64,000 nt of DNA from Paraspadella gotoi (GCA_051294375.1 CM119270.1:20606417-20670416), one strand, 5' to 3'. Counted from the stretch's first letter, positions 1 through 11,564 are shown. A program made the numbers and translations. Notes: generated from the sequence alone by a model not told the origin.

Positions 1-107
1 AAAAATATAAAAGAAAACTAGTTAAATATAAATTAACCACTGATTTCAACTCAATTAAAAATAAATCAAAAAATCAATGGAAAATCGAAGTAAAAAAGAG
101 AATAAAA

Positions 108-766
108 AAATTAATAAACAAATAAAAAGAAAATATGAAGAGGAAGAATAAAAATAAAATATAGTTAAAGGACGAAAAAAGGGATAGAAGATAGAAGGAA
201 TGATTATTTTTTAATTATTTATAAGTTCATAAAATTCATGAAAAAATTCTAAAATTGATCANNNNNNNNNNNNNNNNNNNNNNNNNNNNNNNNNNNNNNN
301 NNNNNNNNNNNNNNNNNNNNNNNNNNNNNNNNNNNNNNNNNNNNNNNNNNNNNNNNNNNNNNNNNNNNNNNNNNNNNNNNNNNNNNNNNNNNNNNNNNNN
401 NNNNNNNNNNNNNNNNNNNNNNNNNNNNNNNNNNNNNNNNNNNNNNNNNNNNNNNNNNNNNNNNNNNNNNNNNNNNNNNNNNNNNNNNNNNNNNNNNNNN
501 NNNNNNNNNNNNNNNNNNNNNNNNNNNNNNNNNCATTATGAGCAGAATAAATCAAATCAAATCAAATCTCTCTATCTCTCTATCTCTCTCTCTATGTAAA
601 GTAAAGATTGATCAATTTTAGAATTTTTTATGAATTTTATGAACTTAAATAATTAAAAAATAAGTCATTCCTTCTATCTTCTATCCCTTTTTTCGTCCTT
701 AATCTATATTTTATTTTATTCTTCCTCTTCATATTTTCTTTTTATTTATTTTATTTATTATTTATT
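108..766. repeat. Long inverted repeat spanning an assembly gap
   Basis: The arm at about 108-261 reappears as its reverse complement at about 609-766 with very few differences. For example 241-261 is exactly complementary to the start of the right arm. Between the arms lie 272 N and a short TCTA/TC tract. It could be a foldback element, a real palindrome, or a mis-scaffolded contig end joined to its own reverse complement. AT-rich, no coding potential seen. Confidence 0.8.
262..533. other. Assembly gap (272 N)
   Basis: Run of N at the apex of the inverted repeat. Translated frames across it are meaningless. Confidence 0.99.
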
Positions 767-935
767 TTCTTTTTATTTACTATTTTTTTTCTTTTTATTT
801 ATTTTATTTACTATTTTGTCTTTTTATTTATTTTCTTTTTTTTTCTTTCTCCTTTTCTCCATTCTTCGTTTGTCGGCCCACGTTCCTCCTTCGGGTTCCT
901 AGGAGCGTTTTGATTTGGCAGATTCGCGATCAGCG

Positions 936-1517
936 NNNNNNNNNNNNNNNNNNNNNNNNNNNNNNNNNNNNNNNNNNNNNNNNNNNNNNNNNNNNNNNNN
1001 NNNNNNNNNNNNNNNNNNNNNNNNNNNNNNNNNNNNNNNNNNNNNNNNNNNNNNNNNNNNNNNNNNNNNNNNNNNNNNNNNNNNNNNNNNNNNNNNNNNN
1101 NNNNNNNNNNNNNNNNNNNNNNNNNNNNNNNNNNNNNNNNNNNNNNNNNNNNNNNNNNNNNNNNNNNNNNNNNNNNNNNNNNNNNNNNNNNNNNNNNNNN
1201 NNNNNNNNNNNNNNNNNNNNNNNNNNNNNNNNNNNNNNNNNNNNNNNNNNNNNNNNNNNNNNNNNNNNNNNNNNNNNNNNNNNNNNNNNNNNNNNNNNNN
1301 NNNNNNNNNNNNNNNNNNNNNNNNNNNNNNNNNNNNNNNNNNNNNNNNNNNNNNNNNNNNNNNNNNNNNNNNNNNNNNNNNNNNNNNNNNNNNNNNNNNN
1401 NNNNNNNNNNNNNNNNNNNNNNNNNNNNNNNNNNNNNNNNNNNNNNNNNNNNNNNNNNNNNNNNNNNNNNNNNNNNNNNNNNNNNNNNNNNNNNNNNNNN
1501 NNNNNNNNNNNNNNNNN
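936..1517. other. Assembly gap (582 N)
   Basis: Run of N followed by a poly-A stretch at 1518-1534. The left flank (770-900) is T-rich low-complexity sequence. Confidence 0.99.
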
Positions 1518-1734
1518 AAAAAAAAAAAAAAAAAGAGAAAATGCTTTGGATTCTGAGTCGATGCCAGATGGAACCTTCGTTGCTCCTGGTGACTGGAATC
1601 CATGATGGAAAAGAAGGAGGATAAAAAGGAAAAAGGGAGGAAAAGAAAAAAAAAGAAATGGAGGAAAGTAAAAGGAGAAAGAGGAAGGAAAAAAATGGAG
1701 GAGAGGAAAGAGGAAAAGGGAGGAAAGGAAAAAT

Positions 1735-1805
1735 GTAGGACAGACCGATGGACAGACATACCGACGGACCGACAGACTGACAGACCGATCGAAAAGTGAC
1801 TCATA
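1735..1805 (-). repeat. GACGGAC-rich dispersed repeat fragment
   Basis: A run of GACAGAC/GACGGAC words followed by a segment resembling AAAAGTGACTCATAGAG. The same combination occurs in reverse orientation at 18.07, 49.97 and 51.83 kb. It is a fragment of the dispersed family described at 51.8 and 49.8 kb. Confidence 0.55.
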
Positions 1806-2310
1806 GAGTTAAAAAAGAGAAAGGAAAAAAAAATTGCATAAAATAAGGAAGAGGCTTCCTCTGATCAGGTGCCCGAAAAAGATAAGTTAGAACTTACCTC
1901 GTCGTCGGAATATTAAGTTGCGAGGAATAAAATAAATTACGAATTACAAAAACTCGTTGAAAAAAAAAAGACCGAGGTGAAAATTTGGGTGAACAAAATC
2001 ATAATCTTTATTAAAAGAAAAAAAACCTCTAAGAATTAAATATAATACCTGTGATATAGTCGTAGGTAGTTTTATTTTTAAAAAAATATTTCAGAAATTG
2101 AAGAAAAATTACGAAGATGCCTATTATTTATTTCTACCACTTTACATCTCGAAACATAAAAAGACGAAATTGAAAATTTTCATTGAAATATGAAAAGCAG
2201 TGGAGCGACTGAATAGTGAAAATGGAAAAGAAATAAAGCAGAAAAAGCAAAAGGGAAAAAAGTTAAAGAAACGAGGAAGGGTGAGTAAAACCTGTCGACG
2301 GAAACATTTT
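1806..2310. other. AT-rich intergenic sequence
   Basis: A-rich sequence with poly-A runs and no supported gene, RNA or repeat. The stretch 2810-3180 is similar. Confidence 0.5.
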
Positions 2311-2333
2311 GAGAGAGAGAGATGAGAAGAGAT

Positions 2334-2402
<69 letters not shown>
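2311..2402. repeat. (GA)n microsatellite
   Basis: Nearly pure GA dinucleotide tract of about 90 bases with a few GATGAGAA interruptions. Confidence 0.95.
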
Positions 2403-2405
<3 letters not shown>

Positions 2406-2493
2406 CGAGGGTGACGTGAACCCACTGTTTTTATTACGGGTAACCCCGATTTAACGAACACCGTAAACTCTACCCAAACTTCGACGCCATGAA

Positions 2494-2494
2494 A

Positions 2495-2526
<32 letters not shown>

Positions 2527-2795
2527 TTATGGAGAAGTGATGGGAATATTTTTCACAGAAAAAAAGTGAAAATGAATGTGAGAGTGAGAATTTGGCCGGA
2601 AAGGTGAAGGACTCGAAAGTCTTTATTTTCAGGCGAAACTGAAACAGATTTAGTTTATTGTCTTCGTTGTTGTCGTTGTTGTCGTCGTCGTCGTCGTCCT
2701 TGTTGTCGTCGTCGACGTCGTCGTTGTTGTTGTCTTTATCGTCGTTTTCGTCGTAATCTTTGTCGTCATCATCGTCTTCTTCGTTATAGAGTAAA
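2494..2795. repeat. (ACG)n tract and mixed (TCG/TTG)n cluster
   Basis: A (GAC)n run at about 2494-2526, then at about 2655-2790 a T-strand cluster of TCG and TTG words. Read on the minus strand the second block would give a poly-Asp/Asn frame, which reflects the repeat and not a gene. Confidence 0.85.
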
Positions 2796-3383
2796 ATGAA
2801 GACCAAAATGGCAAAGAAAAAATGAAAACAAATATTAGTAATATAATATAAAATTTTAAATATTAGAAATTAGCAAATATTTGTTAGAAACAATTGTAAA
2901 ACATTTAAAAAAAATACTTTTAATGCTTGTTGGCCAATTACCAATAACGTGATTGGTAAAACAGTGCTTGCTAAATAAAATTTGCCTTAAAACATGGAAT
3001 CTCATTTCTGTGAGGTGAGCGACTTTGGCTGTGAGAATGACTTTTTTAGGCGATTCTGGTGATTGTGGTGATTCCCGTGATGCGTTTTCAAATTTGGATT
3101 CACAAGAGAAAATGTGATCCAATTTTCTGACTCACGAAGTTTCTTGTCGCCGCAGGATTAAGGAAGGTGAAAGAAAAAGAAAGAAAGAAAGTTAAAAAAG
3201 GATGGAAAGAAAGAAGAATAGAAAGAGAGAAAAAAGAAAGAAAGAAAAGACGAGGGCAAGAAAGAAAGAGAGAAAGAACGATAGAAAAATGAATAAAAAA
3301 AAAATGAAAAAGAGAATTTTTTTTTTCGTCGGGTAAGGAAGTGATAAAAAAGAACGAGGAGGGAAGAGGGAAACCATCAGAAT

Positions 3384-3456
<73 letters not shown>
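3384..3456. repeat. (GA)n microsatellite
   Basis: Uninterrupted GA tract of about 70 bases downstream of A/G-rich low-complexity sequence (3160-3380). Confidence 0.95.
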
Positions 3457-3460
<4 letters not shown>

Positions 3461-3695
3461 AATGAAGGGAAAAGCCATGGGCCGTAATGCTCTCAAGACG
3501 ACGAAGGTGGCAGAGCGTCAGATGAAAGGAGGCAAGGTGAGGACCAAGCGTGAGGTGGGAGTGGGTGGGTGGTTATTAGGGTGGGTTATCCGGTAGTAAG
3601 GTGGGCAGGATAGGCAAGCAGGGTGGAAAGAGGATTGACGTCACAACGGATAAATTGAGAGAAAAAATTTGATAAAGTTGTCGAGGAGGATGAGG

Positions 3696-3760
3696 AACTG
3701 GGTCCAAGACTTGGAACTGGGTCCAAGACTTGGAACAGGGTCCAAGATCTTGGGGAGTCG
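3696..3760 (+). repeat. Short tandem repeat, ~20 bp unit
   Basis: Three adjacent copies of a unit like AACTGGGTCCAAGACTTGG. Further on, at 3925-3995, an irregular series of GGCTGTGAGACTG words forms a second short degenerate array. Confidence 0.75.
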
Positions 3761-4137
3761 CTCCGCCTTCGCGGAGGTTTTACTCGCTTACTCGTGGTTT
3801 GGGATTGAACGCGGTACCTAATGGTCAGGATCATTTCGCTTCGGGGGGGGGGGAGTTGACTTGGGAAAATCCCACTACATATATTCCGTCGCGGTCGTGA
3901 AATGAACTCGAGGGTGAAATCGTTTGAGGCTGTGAGACTGCGAGTCTGTGAAGCTGTCAGGCTGTGAGGTGGTGAGACTGTGACACTGTGAGGGGGACAT
4001 CAGTGAACAGGAGGAAAGCAACGAAAGAAAGAAACAGTAACGTTATGCAAATTTGGTTAAACGTCTGAAAAAAAAGAAGAAAAAAATCTGTTTTGTATTC
4101 TTTTTTTTTGTCGCGACTAAAATCCATCAACGCGATT

Positions 4138-4412
4138 GTTGTTGTTTTTGTTGTTGTTTTGATGTTGTTGTTGCTTTGTTGTTGTTTTTGCTTTGTTGTT
4201 GTTTTTGCTTTGTTGATGTTGTTGTTGTTGTTTTTTTAACGTTTTTTTTTGACATTTTTTTTTGTTTGAGCAAAACATTGAGTACAGTGGGGAGCGAAGA
4301 TAACGAGAAGACGAGAAGAAAGATGACGACGACGACGATGAAGCCGACGACGACGAAAACGACGACGACGAAAACGACGACGAAAACGACGACGACGAAA
4401 ACGACGAACATT
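4138..4412 (+). repeat. (TTG)n array followed by (ACG)n array
   Basis: TTG/TTT-rich repeats (about 4138-4232) switch to ACG/AAACG repeats (about 4324-4410). Frames on both strands stay open only because of the repeats (poly-Thr, poly-Ser, poly-Arg, poly-Val), so no gene is called. Confidence 0.85.
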
Positions 4413-5456
4413 TTTGTATCCATGAAATTCTTTGTAAACTAAAACACACACAAATAAACATTACATAAAACGTTAAATCAAGCACCTGATTAACAACTTT
4501 AAATAATTTAATTTAATTAAGCACTTGATTAACAACTTTAACGCTGCTACGTTAATCTTTGAATTTAAATGAGATTTGGATTTTTTCTTAAAAATAGAAA
4601 CTTCGCTAAAACGAGGTCGATAGCATTTGTCGCTGATTGCGAAGTCGAAGCCGACAATAACGAAATCGTTTTTAAGGAAGAGAAGACAAGAGAAAAAGGA
4701 AACTAGGTGGAGGAGGAAGAGGAGGAGGAGGAGATGAAAGGGGGCGTGGCTTGTACCCAAAATACCTTGGGCACAAAATGGAAAAAAATCGGGAAAAAAA
4801 TAGGGAAAGAAATAAAAAAAAAGTATTTTTTTTTTGTGAAGGAAAAACACAATTCGTCACTAGAAAGTTGAAAGTCGATAGTACAACAGCTCAGTAAAAA
4901 TATTTGGCTATAGTTAAATTAAGAAGTAGAAATTTTTTTTTTTTTATATATTTTAAATGCTTTTTTTTGTATTTCGTACGCCATATCTTTATTGAACTTG
5001 AGCGCGGCAGAAAATTTTTAAACGAAAACATCGAATAAGTGTAACCATTGTAAGTATTCTTTCACCGAGAAAAAACTTCAGTGATACTCAACAATATTTG
5101 TCGATTTTATGTGAATAAAATAAAATAAAAAACAAAATAACAAAATAAAATGAATGTCGAGTTTCGGCGTCGTTTTAGTTTCATTTCAGTTCGATCCATA
5201 ATTTTTATACATTCCATTTAAACATTAAAAAAAAATACAATATTTTAAAAATAATTAATGTTTTTATTCTTATTTTCTTTTTTTCTTTATTTCGCTGTTT
5301 TTCCATTTAATGTTTCCGTAATTTTTATCTCCTTTTGTAATTACGTTCATGTGTTTTTTTTAATTTATTTTTTTTTGAAGTCGTAAAAATTCGAGTTGAA
5401 CAAAAAAATGAACGAAATTATTTTTTATCACCGCCGTGGTAATACCGAAAACAGGA
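4413..5456. other. AT-rich intergenic sequence
   Basis: Contains a near-repeated phrase AAGCACYTGATTAACAACTTTAA at 4479-4501 and 4519-4541, a GGAGGAGGA tract near 4710-4735 and poly-T/poly-A runs. No gene supported. Confidence 0.5.
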
Positions 5457-5458
5457 GG

Positions 5459-5515
<57 letters not shown>
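5457..5515. repeat. (GA)n microsatellite
   Basis: GA tract of about 60 bases; a (GGA)n run follows at 5580-5610. Confidence 0.95.
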
Positions 5516-5517
<2 letters not shown>

Positions 5518-5799
5518 GCGAGACGTTGATATGGAGTAGAGTGCGTGAGACGTGTGAGGTTCGCATGAGGCGAAGAAAGGAAGAGGAGGAGGAGGAGGAG
5601 GAAGAGGAGGATGAAACTGACGAAAAACGAGAAGGAAAAAAAAATGTGAGATAAAAATAGTTAAGACTCTTTTCCTTTGGCCTTCACTGCCTTTTCATTT
5701 GAACATTTAAATACAACGACGACGATATAGACAATAAGAACGACAATAATAAATTCGACAACAACAACAACAACACATTCAAGAAATTTTTAGTCTGCG

Positions 5800-5914
5800 A
5801 CTTCTTGTTGATCCGTGAATGAAGTGAGGGAAGCTGAGGAGTGACGGCGACGAGTCTACACTACACTCGACAGCCGACTTAGCTCCTTCTCCACGGATCT
5901 AACCCGAAGCTAAG
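5800..5914 (+). other. Possible untranslated first exon ending in a strong donor
   Basis: The sequence to 5914 ends AAG and is followed at 5915 by GTAAGT, an ideal splice donor, then T-rich intron-like DNA. GC content before the donor is higher than after. No coding frame was recognised, so if real this is most likely a 5' untranslated exon. The start is not visible and 5800 is arbitrary. No partner acceptor was identified. Confidence 0.2.
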
Positions 5915-6149
5915 GTAAGTCCTCTTTTATTTTGAGAATAAAAAATGTGAAGTGCGATTAAAAAAAGATTAAGAAAACATTAATGTTCGATTCACGAGGG
6001 GAAGAGTAAAAATGATGGAAAGAAAAACTTAATCATCGACTTTTTATGCATAATGTTTAATTTAGTATTAAACTTTTGTCCGGATTTTCGTGCTGAATTA
6101 TCACGGTGATAGAAATATTTTTGAACAACCATCCAAGCTGCAAAGAACG

Positions 6150-6151
6150 CT

Positions 6152-6212
<61 letters not shown>
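6150..6212. repeat. (CT)n microsatellite
   Basis: Pure CT tract of about 60 bases; another (CT)n lies at 6481-6515, just before the compositional island. Confidence 0.95.
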
Positions 6213-6213
<1 letters not shown>

Positions 6214-6480
6214 GCATAATCATTAATGCTAAAAAATTTACTCATTAAACTTATTCTACTTGTAAAAATGCTTCAAAAATGCGAGTCTTAACTAACAATG
6301 CATCTGACCTAATTCTTGACAAGGAGGAAACAGCTTATTTGATTATAAATAAATATTATTAACATTAACACCAACAACAACAACAACAACAGAAACGACG
6401 ATATTGAATCCTGAGCGAAGCCTGAAAAGTTTAAGGGTCAAAAGTTCCATCTCTTACCCAGGAAGAGAATGGCAATGTCA

Positions 6481-6518
<38 letters not shown>

Positions 6519-6541
6519 AATAGCAGACGCTATTAACGACT

Positions 6542-7111
6542 ATGAATTCGTCAAACCCAGAGGTCTCATATGACCCGGCCGAAGACACTCTGCTCAAGGC
6601 GTGCGAAGATGATCAAAGTCCTCTCACATATTCATCTGATGAAATCTTACCTAACAGATGACTTTCTCTGAAGAATTGGTAGATTAAACAAGCATTCTGG
6701 AGAGTCGATTTGCAGTTGACTCATATAGATAGATGTCATCTACATGTTATTTGTTTTATTGAGATATCCAGAGCAGCTGATAATTATGTGCTATCCTTAT
6801 GGGGAGTATGTGATATCACAAAATTGAGGAATGAAGACCCCCTCCTGTATTCTTAGGAGAAGAAATTACAGACCGAAAAAGTAAAGCACAAAGGAAAGAA
6901 AAGGCATAGAGAAGCCAAACTGGAGACGCCACAGCACACTACAAGGCAGTCAACGAAAATAAATAGCTCCAACAACAGCCAACACCAAGTCAATATATGC
7001 AACACAACCGGCACCAGGCCAAAATTTGTGGAATTAGCCTCAAAACGCCCCCACCTTGGACCAGAAAACACAATAACGCAGAAGATATTCTTATCAGATT
7101 TACACAAATAA
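6542..7111 (+). pseudogene. Decayed reading frame, island ORF A
   Basis: One frame runs from an ATG at 6542 to a TAA at 7109-7111 without indels, interrupted by three nonsense codons (about 6659, 6683 and 6854). The first 39 codons begin MNSSNPEVSYDPAEDTLLKA and are strongly acidic; the last third is rich in Lys, Arg, Thr, Asn and Gln. Such a layout would fit the gag-like first ORF of a retroelement, but no zinc knuckle or catalytic motif is visible and the family is not recognised. The plus strand here is A-rich and T-poor like the rest of the island. The alternative is that this is the antisense shadow of something on the minus strand. Confidence 0.3.
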
Positions 7112-7728
7112 AAATGACTATCTAATCACTCCCAGTACAAATAATACATCCCGATGGGGGATCCACGCTAAAACCAGTTCCCGCCCAAAATAGGCACAAA
7201 TGCCCAGAAAATACTAAATCCAGCTGATAAACCTGCCCAGACGAAAAACCCAAAAATATCTGCCCCAAGGGGAAAGCCCGATCTGGAATCAACAATACAA
7301 ATGTCCCTGAGGGAGGAGAATTTGGTCAGCATACCAAAGTGCCCGATTCAGGTACAGCATAATACCACAGAACGAAAGTGGAAGAAGCAGAGACAGCGGA
7401 AATAGAGCCGGACGACATTGGATGCCTCTGCCGGCGTTCCACGGAGACGCCACGAGACCGGAAGTGATCAAGAATGAGGCGATCCCACGCAGCTTTGATT
7501 CAGGCGACGAGAATCCACTAGAACAGCGGCCGCAATCGGCCAGAAACCAACCGATGAAAAACTCCCCCCGCCATGCGGCGAGGCCGACTGTCAACTAAAG
7601 GAGAGATAGCGGCGGCGCAGCAGAATGCGTGGACACGCTCGCACAATGAGGAGGGCACTCGAAGAATGGGCGTGACGCAGGAGGAACACGTCTTGCGCGT
7701 GCGATCTATATTTGATAGCCATTCATGA
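6862..7728 (+). pseudogene. Decayed reading frame, island ORF B
   Basis: A second plus frame overlaps ORF A and stays in register for about 867 bases with only about nine stop codons and no frameshift. Most stops (TAG, TAA, TGA) are one C-to-T change away from Gln or Arg codons, which is how a methylated or C-to-T-mutated coding sequence decays. Stretches such as MRRSHAALIQATRIH and the final NEEGTRRMGVTQEEHVLRVR have ordinary protein composition. No family recognised. It may belong to the same dead element as ORF A. Confidence 0.28.
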
Positions 7729-7819
7729 GTATAAGAGATAACCTAGAAATTAATCATAAATAACCTTATATTAAAGGAATTAATGAACGACGGGTCGACT
7801 TCTTATCCATCATAGTGCC

Positions 7820-7925
7820 AAATGCCCGAAAAATGGCGGGAAAAGTAGTCAAAGACGTCACGTAGACGCTACGGCCCACTAACAAACCCGTCGGCGACTG
7901 CGGTGGCGCCATTTTTAGCAGGGTT
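7820..7925 (+). promoter_or_regulatory. Cluster of promoter-like motifs
   Basis: Within 100 bases lie AAATGGCGGGAAAA (E2F/YY1-like), AGACGTCACG (CRE-like) and GGCGCCATTTTT (reverse YY1-like). These words typify core promoters of animal housekeeping genes, but they are short and could be chance in a GC-richer island. No TATA box or start site is visible. Confidence 0.15.
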
Positions 7926-7973
7926 CTGCTACATCTTCAACTTGAAGGCGCGTCTGCGAAAAGGTTTTCCATC

Positions 7974-8740
7974 ATGTCTAAACTGCAGATTACCCAGAAG
8001 GCGAGGCTTGCAGGAAGAAAGTAAAAATATTCGACTAATCAGCATAGCCAGCACGCTCCACGCCGACGCTATTGCAGCTGAGGAGATCCGAGGGTTCCCG
8101 CTACTCCTGGTTCTCGTACGACCTGTGCCTCCAGATACGCTTCGCGGCGCGCTGAAAGAAATAAATCCAGCCGAGCGGTCGCCGACGCAATCGCGGCGCG
8201 ATTTTCCATCTTTATGCAATTTACCACACCCAATAACAATAGCAACGGACCTACGGGAAAGAATTCGTAACAAACGTCTGGGACGCCTGAAAGACGTTCC
8301 TTCGCTTCTCCACCGGCCATTTCCGGCCTGTCCCAGAAGAATTCGGAACCTGGGCGGAGAAGATGAACGCACACCATCGTCGATTTACTTTTCCGCCGCA
8401 TGGATACCTGAGCGGAGAAACCATGGATGCCGACCCTTGGCAATCAGTCCCATCAGAAGCCATCACATAGATTCGCCGTGAGAATGAGCACGACCTGCCA
8501 GACATCACCCTTTCGCCTCTTTTTGGAGGAGCACACGCCCACCGCCGAGTAAGACCGAAGAAAGCGGAGGCCGCAGATGGAGACCGGGACAAGGCGACTA
8601 TTTTGAGAGGGAAAGACATCTCGCATTGAGGAATTGATTGAGAGAATTTGGCGCAAAGAGAGAAACCTGAGACGCCGCCAAGCCTCATCCTCGTGAATGA
8701 CCGCCGAGTTTTGGCGTCGGTGAAAAAGTTCCTTATTTGA
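7974..8740 (+). pseudogene. Decayed reading frame, island ORF C
   Basis: A frame begins MSKLQITQKARLAGRK at 7974 and continues with a few stops to about 8265. The reading then shifts into another frame that runs to 8740. The second part has very protein-like composition, for example FRPVPEEFGTWAEKM followed by RRFTFPPHGYLSGE and DADPWQSVPSEAIT, with three or four stops before the end. One frameshift and several nonsense codons mark it as dead. No family recognised. Minus-strand frames here are open (to 173 codons) but Ser/Cys/Arg-rich and low in acidic residues, as expected of antisense frames. Confidence 0.3.
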
Positions 8741-8969
8741 AAGAAATTTGTAGAAAAAGAAAAAACTAACAAAAAGTGTAAATCTTTATGTTACAAACTA
8801 TGCCAGAAATATGAAAATATGCCAACGATTCTAAAAAAAGAGGGTAGATGAACTTCTTAATGTTGGATCAATGGAACGGCAACAAGCCTCGAGTTGTGCA
8901 TAAGACAGCACTATGAAAAAAAGATCCGCGCTAGGGCGGCAGCCGCCCTCAATCGGAAGAAAACTGATC

Positions 8970-9315
8970 TTTTTTTTTCAAATGTTATAGTGTCCGAGCA
9001 CGTGGCCTTTGCCGTGCTCCTCACGCCGTTCATATACTTAGTGGCAGCGCGTGCCATTTGGCACCGCGTGAACCACGCCTCAAGATGTAAAGTGGAGAGC
9101 GACGAGAGCTTGCTACCGGGACGTTAGTACTTAAAGACGACCCACAGATGATACACGCCACCTTGGAAACGCGGTTGCAGCACGAGGGATCGCCCGCGGC
9201 GCGTTCACGCTCTACGTACACGCCCCCTGTTAACTTCGGCACAGCGGGACCGTCCTTTCCAGTTCACAGAAACGACGAGATGGCCCACTTGTTGCACGTG
9301 AAACTTCTGCATTAG
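8970..9315 (+). pseudogene. Decayed reading frame, island ORF D
   Basis: One plus frame stays open from about 8970 to a TAG at 9313-9315 apart from a TAA near 9090. Its second half includes LVLKDDPQMIHATLETRLQ and NFGTAGPSFPVHRNDEM, which look like genuine protein. No domain recognised. On the minus strand 9030-9242 is uninterrupted and includes CC and CIIC pairs, so an antisense assignment is not excluded. Confidence 0.28.
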
Positions 9316-9780
9316 CCGGCTAGCGAAAAAAAATCAATTAGCATCATATTAATTTAGCAGACAGTAAATTGCGAAACTTATTACTATGCCGAAAATGGGT
9401 CTATTTCGTCCCGTGATGCAGACCTTTTCTACTTCATTCGATTGAACGCATTTTGATGCCAAAAACATCAAAAACGCACCTGCCAGTTGCCCATGAGCAA
9501 TCTGTCATACACAAACTCTTCAGTATTTACTAAAACAAGCCATTCTCTGCTTATCGAATTCAAAACAAATTACATATGAATTTCCTTTAGAGATACAAAA
9601 ATATATTGATATAGACAATCGATAATACTATATATGACTACCGAAACACATTTAGTTCATCGCAAACGGAAGTAAACAAAATGAATAGGAACAGAATATT
9701 TAACTAGCAAAAAAAAAAAAGCGAAACAAAAAATAACCAAACATCAAACGAATCTAAAAATGAACATAATAATACTAAGT
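9316..9780. other. AT-rich stretch inside the island
   Basis: Drop in GC with no open frame of interest; A-rich at the right end (9708-9780). It separates the two GC-rich halves of the island. Confidence 0.5.
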
Positions 9781-9989
9781 CTAAACGCGCGGGAATAAGA
9801 ATTTTCCGGCCATGAATAAAACCGCCACGGGTGGGCGCCTGATGATGTACAGCGGGATTAGTTAATTGACCGCGACAACGGGCAACGGGTCGTAATACTG
9901 CCCTGATAGGACAACGGGCGCCAACTCGCCGAGCAGCCCGGTGCGGCCTCGGTAGGCTGCCCTCGGAACCGCAGTAAATAACTGGGCTG

Positions 9990-10826
9990 GTGGCGGCTAG
10001 AGCTGGCGTCGGCGTCGGTGTTGGCCGTTGGCGCGGGGGACCGGGAACAGCGCCGGGCCTTCCCACGCTCCGAACGCCTTACTCCTCGGCGAGTCCAGAC
10101 GGCCGCCTTGGGTCCGGCCCCAGCGCCTTCTGGCCTCCCGACGATTTCACCACCTGTGACGCCATCATTGCGCGACGGCGCAAGGGGCTTTCGATGTTCT
10201 TAGGAATCCGGAATGCCTTTGACGACGCCCGGACCCGGCCGCGCAGTGGATCGGCCGTCTCAGGCGCTCACCCACTTGGGGTGAGCGAATCGGAACTTCT
10301 TTCGGGGCGATTCGAGAAGCGGCCTTCGCCTTGGAAGACCCCGCCCTATTGCCCCGAACCCCAGAACGATTTTCTGCTTGCTTTTTTCCCACCGCGAGAC
10401 CTCTTTGATTTTGGGCTCGACGGCCCTCCTCGGACCGAGGGTGAAACAGGCCGCCTGGACCGTTTGCGGCAAGATGCGTCCTCCAGGAGAGACGGACGAC
10501 GAGAACAAAGATAGTCCCGGGGAGAGATGATGAACGAGTCGCCAGATCGAACTCCCCGCCGGGCGAGGAGGGACGAGCGGCGCCGCGACTCTCGCCACCC
10601 CATGAATCACTGAGAGCTGGCACCGGCCGCCGGAACAGAGGTCGAGGCGGCCTGAGACGACCCGCTGGGCGCCACGTGAGGTCGGCGGAACGCCTTGGCG
10701 GGAGTCCCAGCGGAACCCACCGTGGTCGAGGACGCGCGTCAGTGTCGGGGCGCGCCTGAGCCTGAGAAAACAACGGAGGCACACTATGAGAATAAATCTC
10801 GATTCCACCATTTCTTAAGAAACTAG
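9990..10826 (+). pseudogene. Decayed or antisense reading frame, island ORF E
   Basis: A plus frame is open for 174 codons (9990-10514) and then continues in register to a TAG at 10824-10826 with four further stops, three of them TGA where CGA would fit. The downstream part is charged and protein-like (for example GEMMNESPDRTPRRARRDE). The minus strand over the same DNA has uninterrupted frames of 183 and 205 codons and belongs to the splice-signal series at 10083-11564, so only one of the two readings can be right. No domain recognised on either strand. Confidence 0.22.
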
Positions 10827-11564
10827 ACGGTCAAAGACAAAAGCAAAACAAAAAGCTAAGAATAACGAGTTACTTACGAGAGGCAGTGCGCCACGCCCAA
10901 ACTTTTGACCGACGACGACATGGTCCGGCATCCTTGAAAAAAAAAAAAAAAAAGTAGAAAAAGTAGATCAAAATAAACAAACGATAAGTAGATGAAATTT
11001 AAACAGACGAATAAATAAATAAAATAAATAATCGAACAAATAAATAAACGTAGGAGAACGATAGAAACAGGAAGAAAAACAGGAAGCTACGAGTTCTTAC
11101 CGGCGGCGTCCACTGGACGATTGCGGGCAGTGATAGCGGCCATAGGTGCCCGGCGAAGGCATCCACCTATCGCCGAGCGGTTCGCTGGTCGTGCGGCCAA
11201 ACTTGGACACTGAGAGAATGGAAGAATGGCGATAAATAATAACAGCGAAAAACAAAACGAACTAAAGAAAGCACGAATCAGGCAGAAGAACTAGCTTTAC
11301 ATAAAATGTATGTAAAATACTTACAGCGGCAGGTGGCTCTGTGAGCCCGTCACCTCCATGGAAGTCGAACCTGGCCATAAATAGACCCGCCGCGATGACA
11401 GCGGGCACCTGCAGACGCGGCCTGCGACAGGCATTCGCCGCCCATCCAGGGCTGACCGCGAAGATCCCAACGGGCCGGACCGTGAATATTCACCGCAGCC
11501 GCTGGAGGCCGGCGGCGATAGATTGACCCATCCCGATATATTCACAGCAGAGGTCGCGAGCCTT
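10083..11564 (-). other. Candidate multi-exon minus-strand transcript
   Basis: Four GC-rich blocks are bounded on the minus strand by strong splice sites and separated by AT-rich DNA. In transcript order: 11564-11325 (acceptor TTTACTCAG, donor GTAAGTAT); 11209-11101 (acceptor TTCTCTCAG, donor GTAAGAAC); 10932-10878 (T-run plus CAAG, donor GTAAGTAA); 10761 to about 10083 (acceptor TTTTCTCAG, possible donor GTAAGG). Introns would be 115, 168 and 116 bases. The third block holds an ATG in good context starting MSSSVKSLGVAH that continues in phase into the fourth block, an open frame to a stop near 10260. The encoded peptide has no recognised similarity. It could also be a noncoding RNA. Overlaps plus-strand ORF E. 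Confidence 0.35.

Noticed and set aside
249-1804. Open frames at 249-599 and 899-1804
   Set aside because: Most of their length is translated N from assembly gaps.
4053-4485. Frames of 98-129 codons with Thr-Lys, Ser and Val runs
   Set aside because: Driven by TTG and ACG triplet arrays on both strands.
8251-8772. 173-codon minus frame
   Set aside because: Rich in Ser, Cys, Arg and Phe with few acidic residues; the plus frame over the same DNA is far more protein-like, so this is probably antisense. Kept only as an alternative in the island findings.
10195-10260. SMFLGIRNAFDDAR, resembling the LINE reverse-transcriptase (L/D)-IRNAF motif
   Set aside because: No other reverse-transcriptase block lies before or after it in any frame; short matches like this occur by chance.
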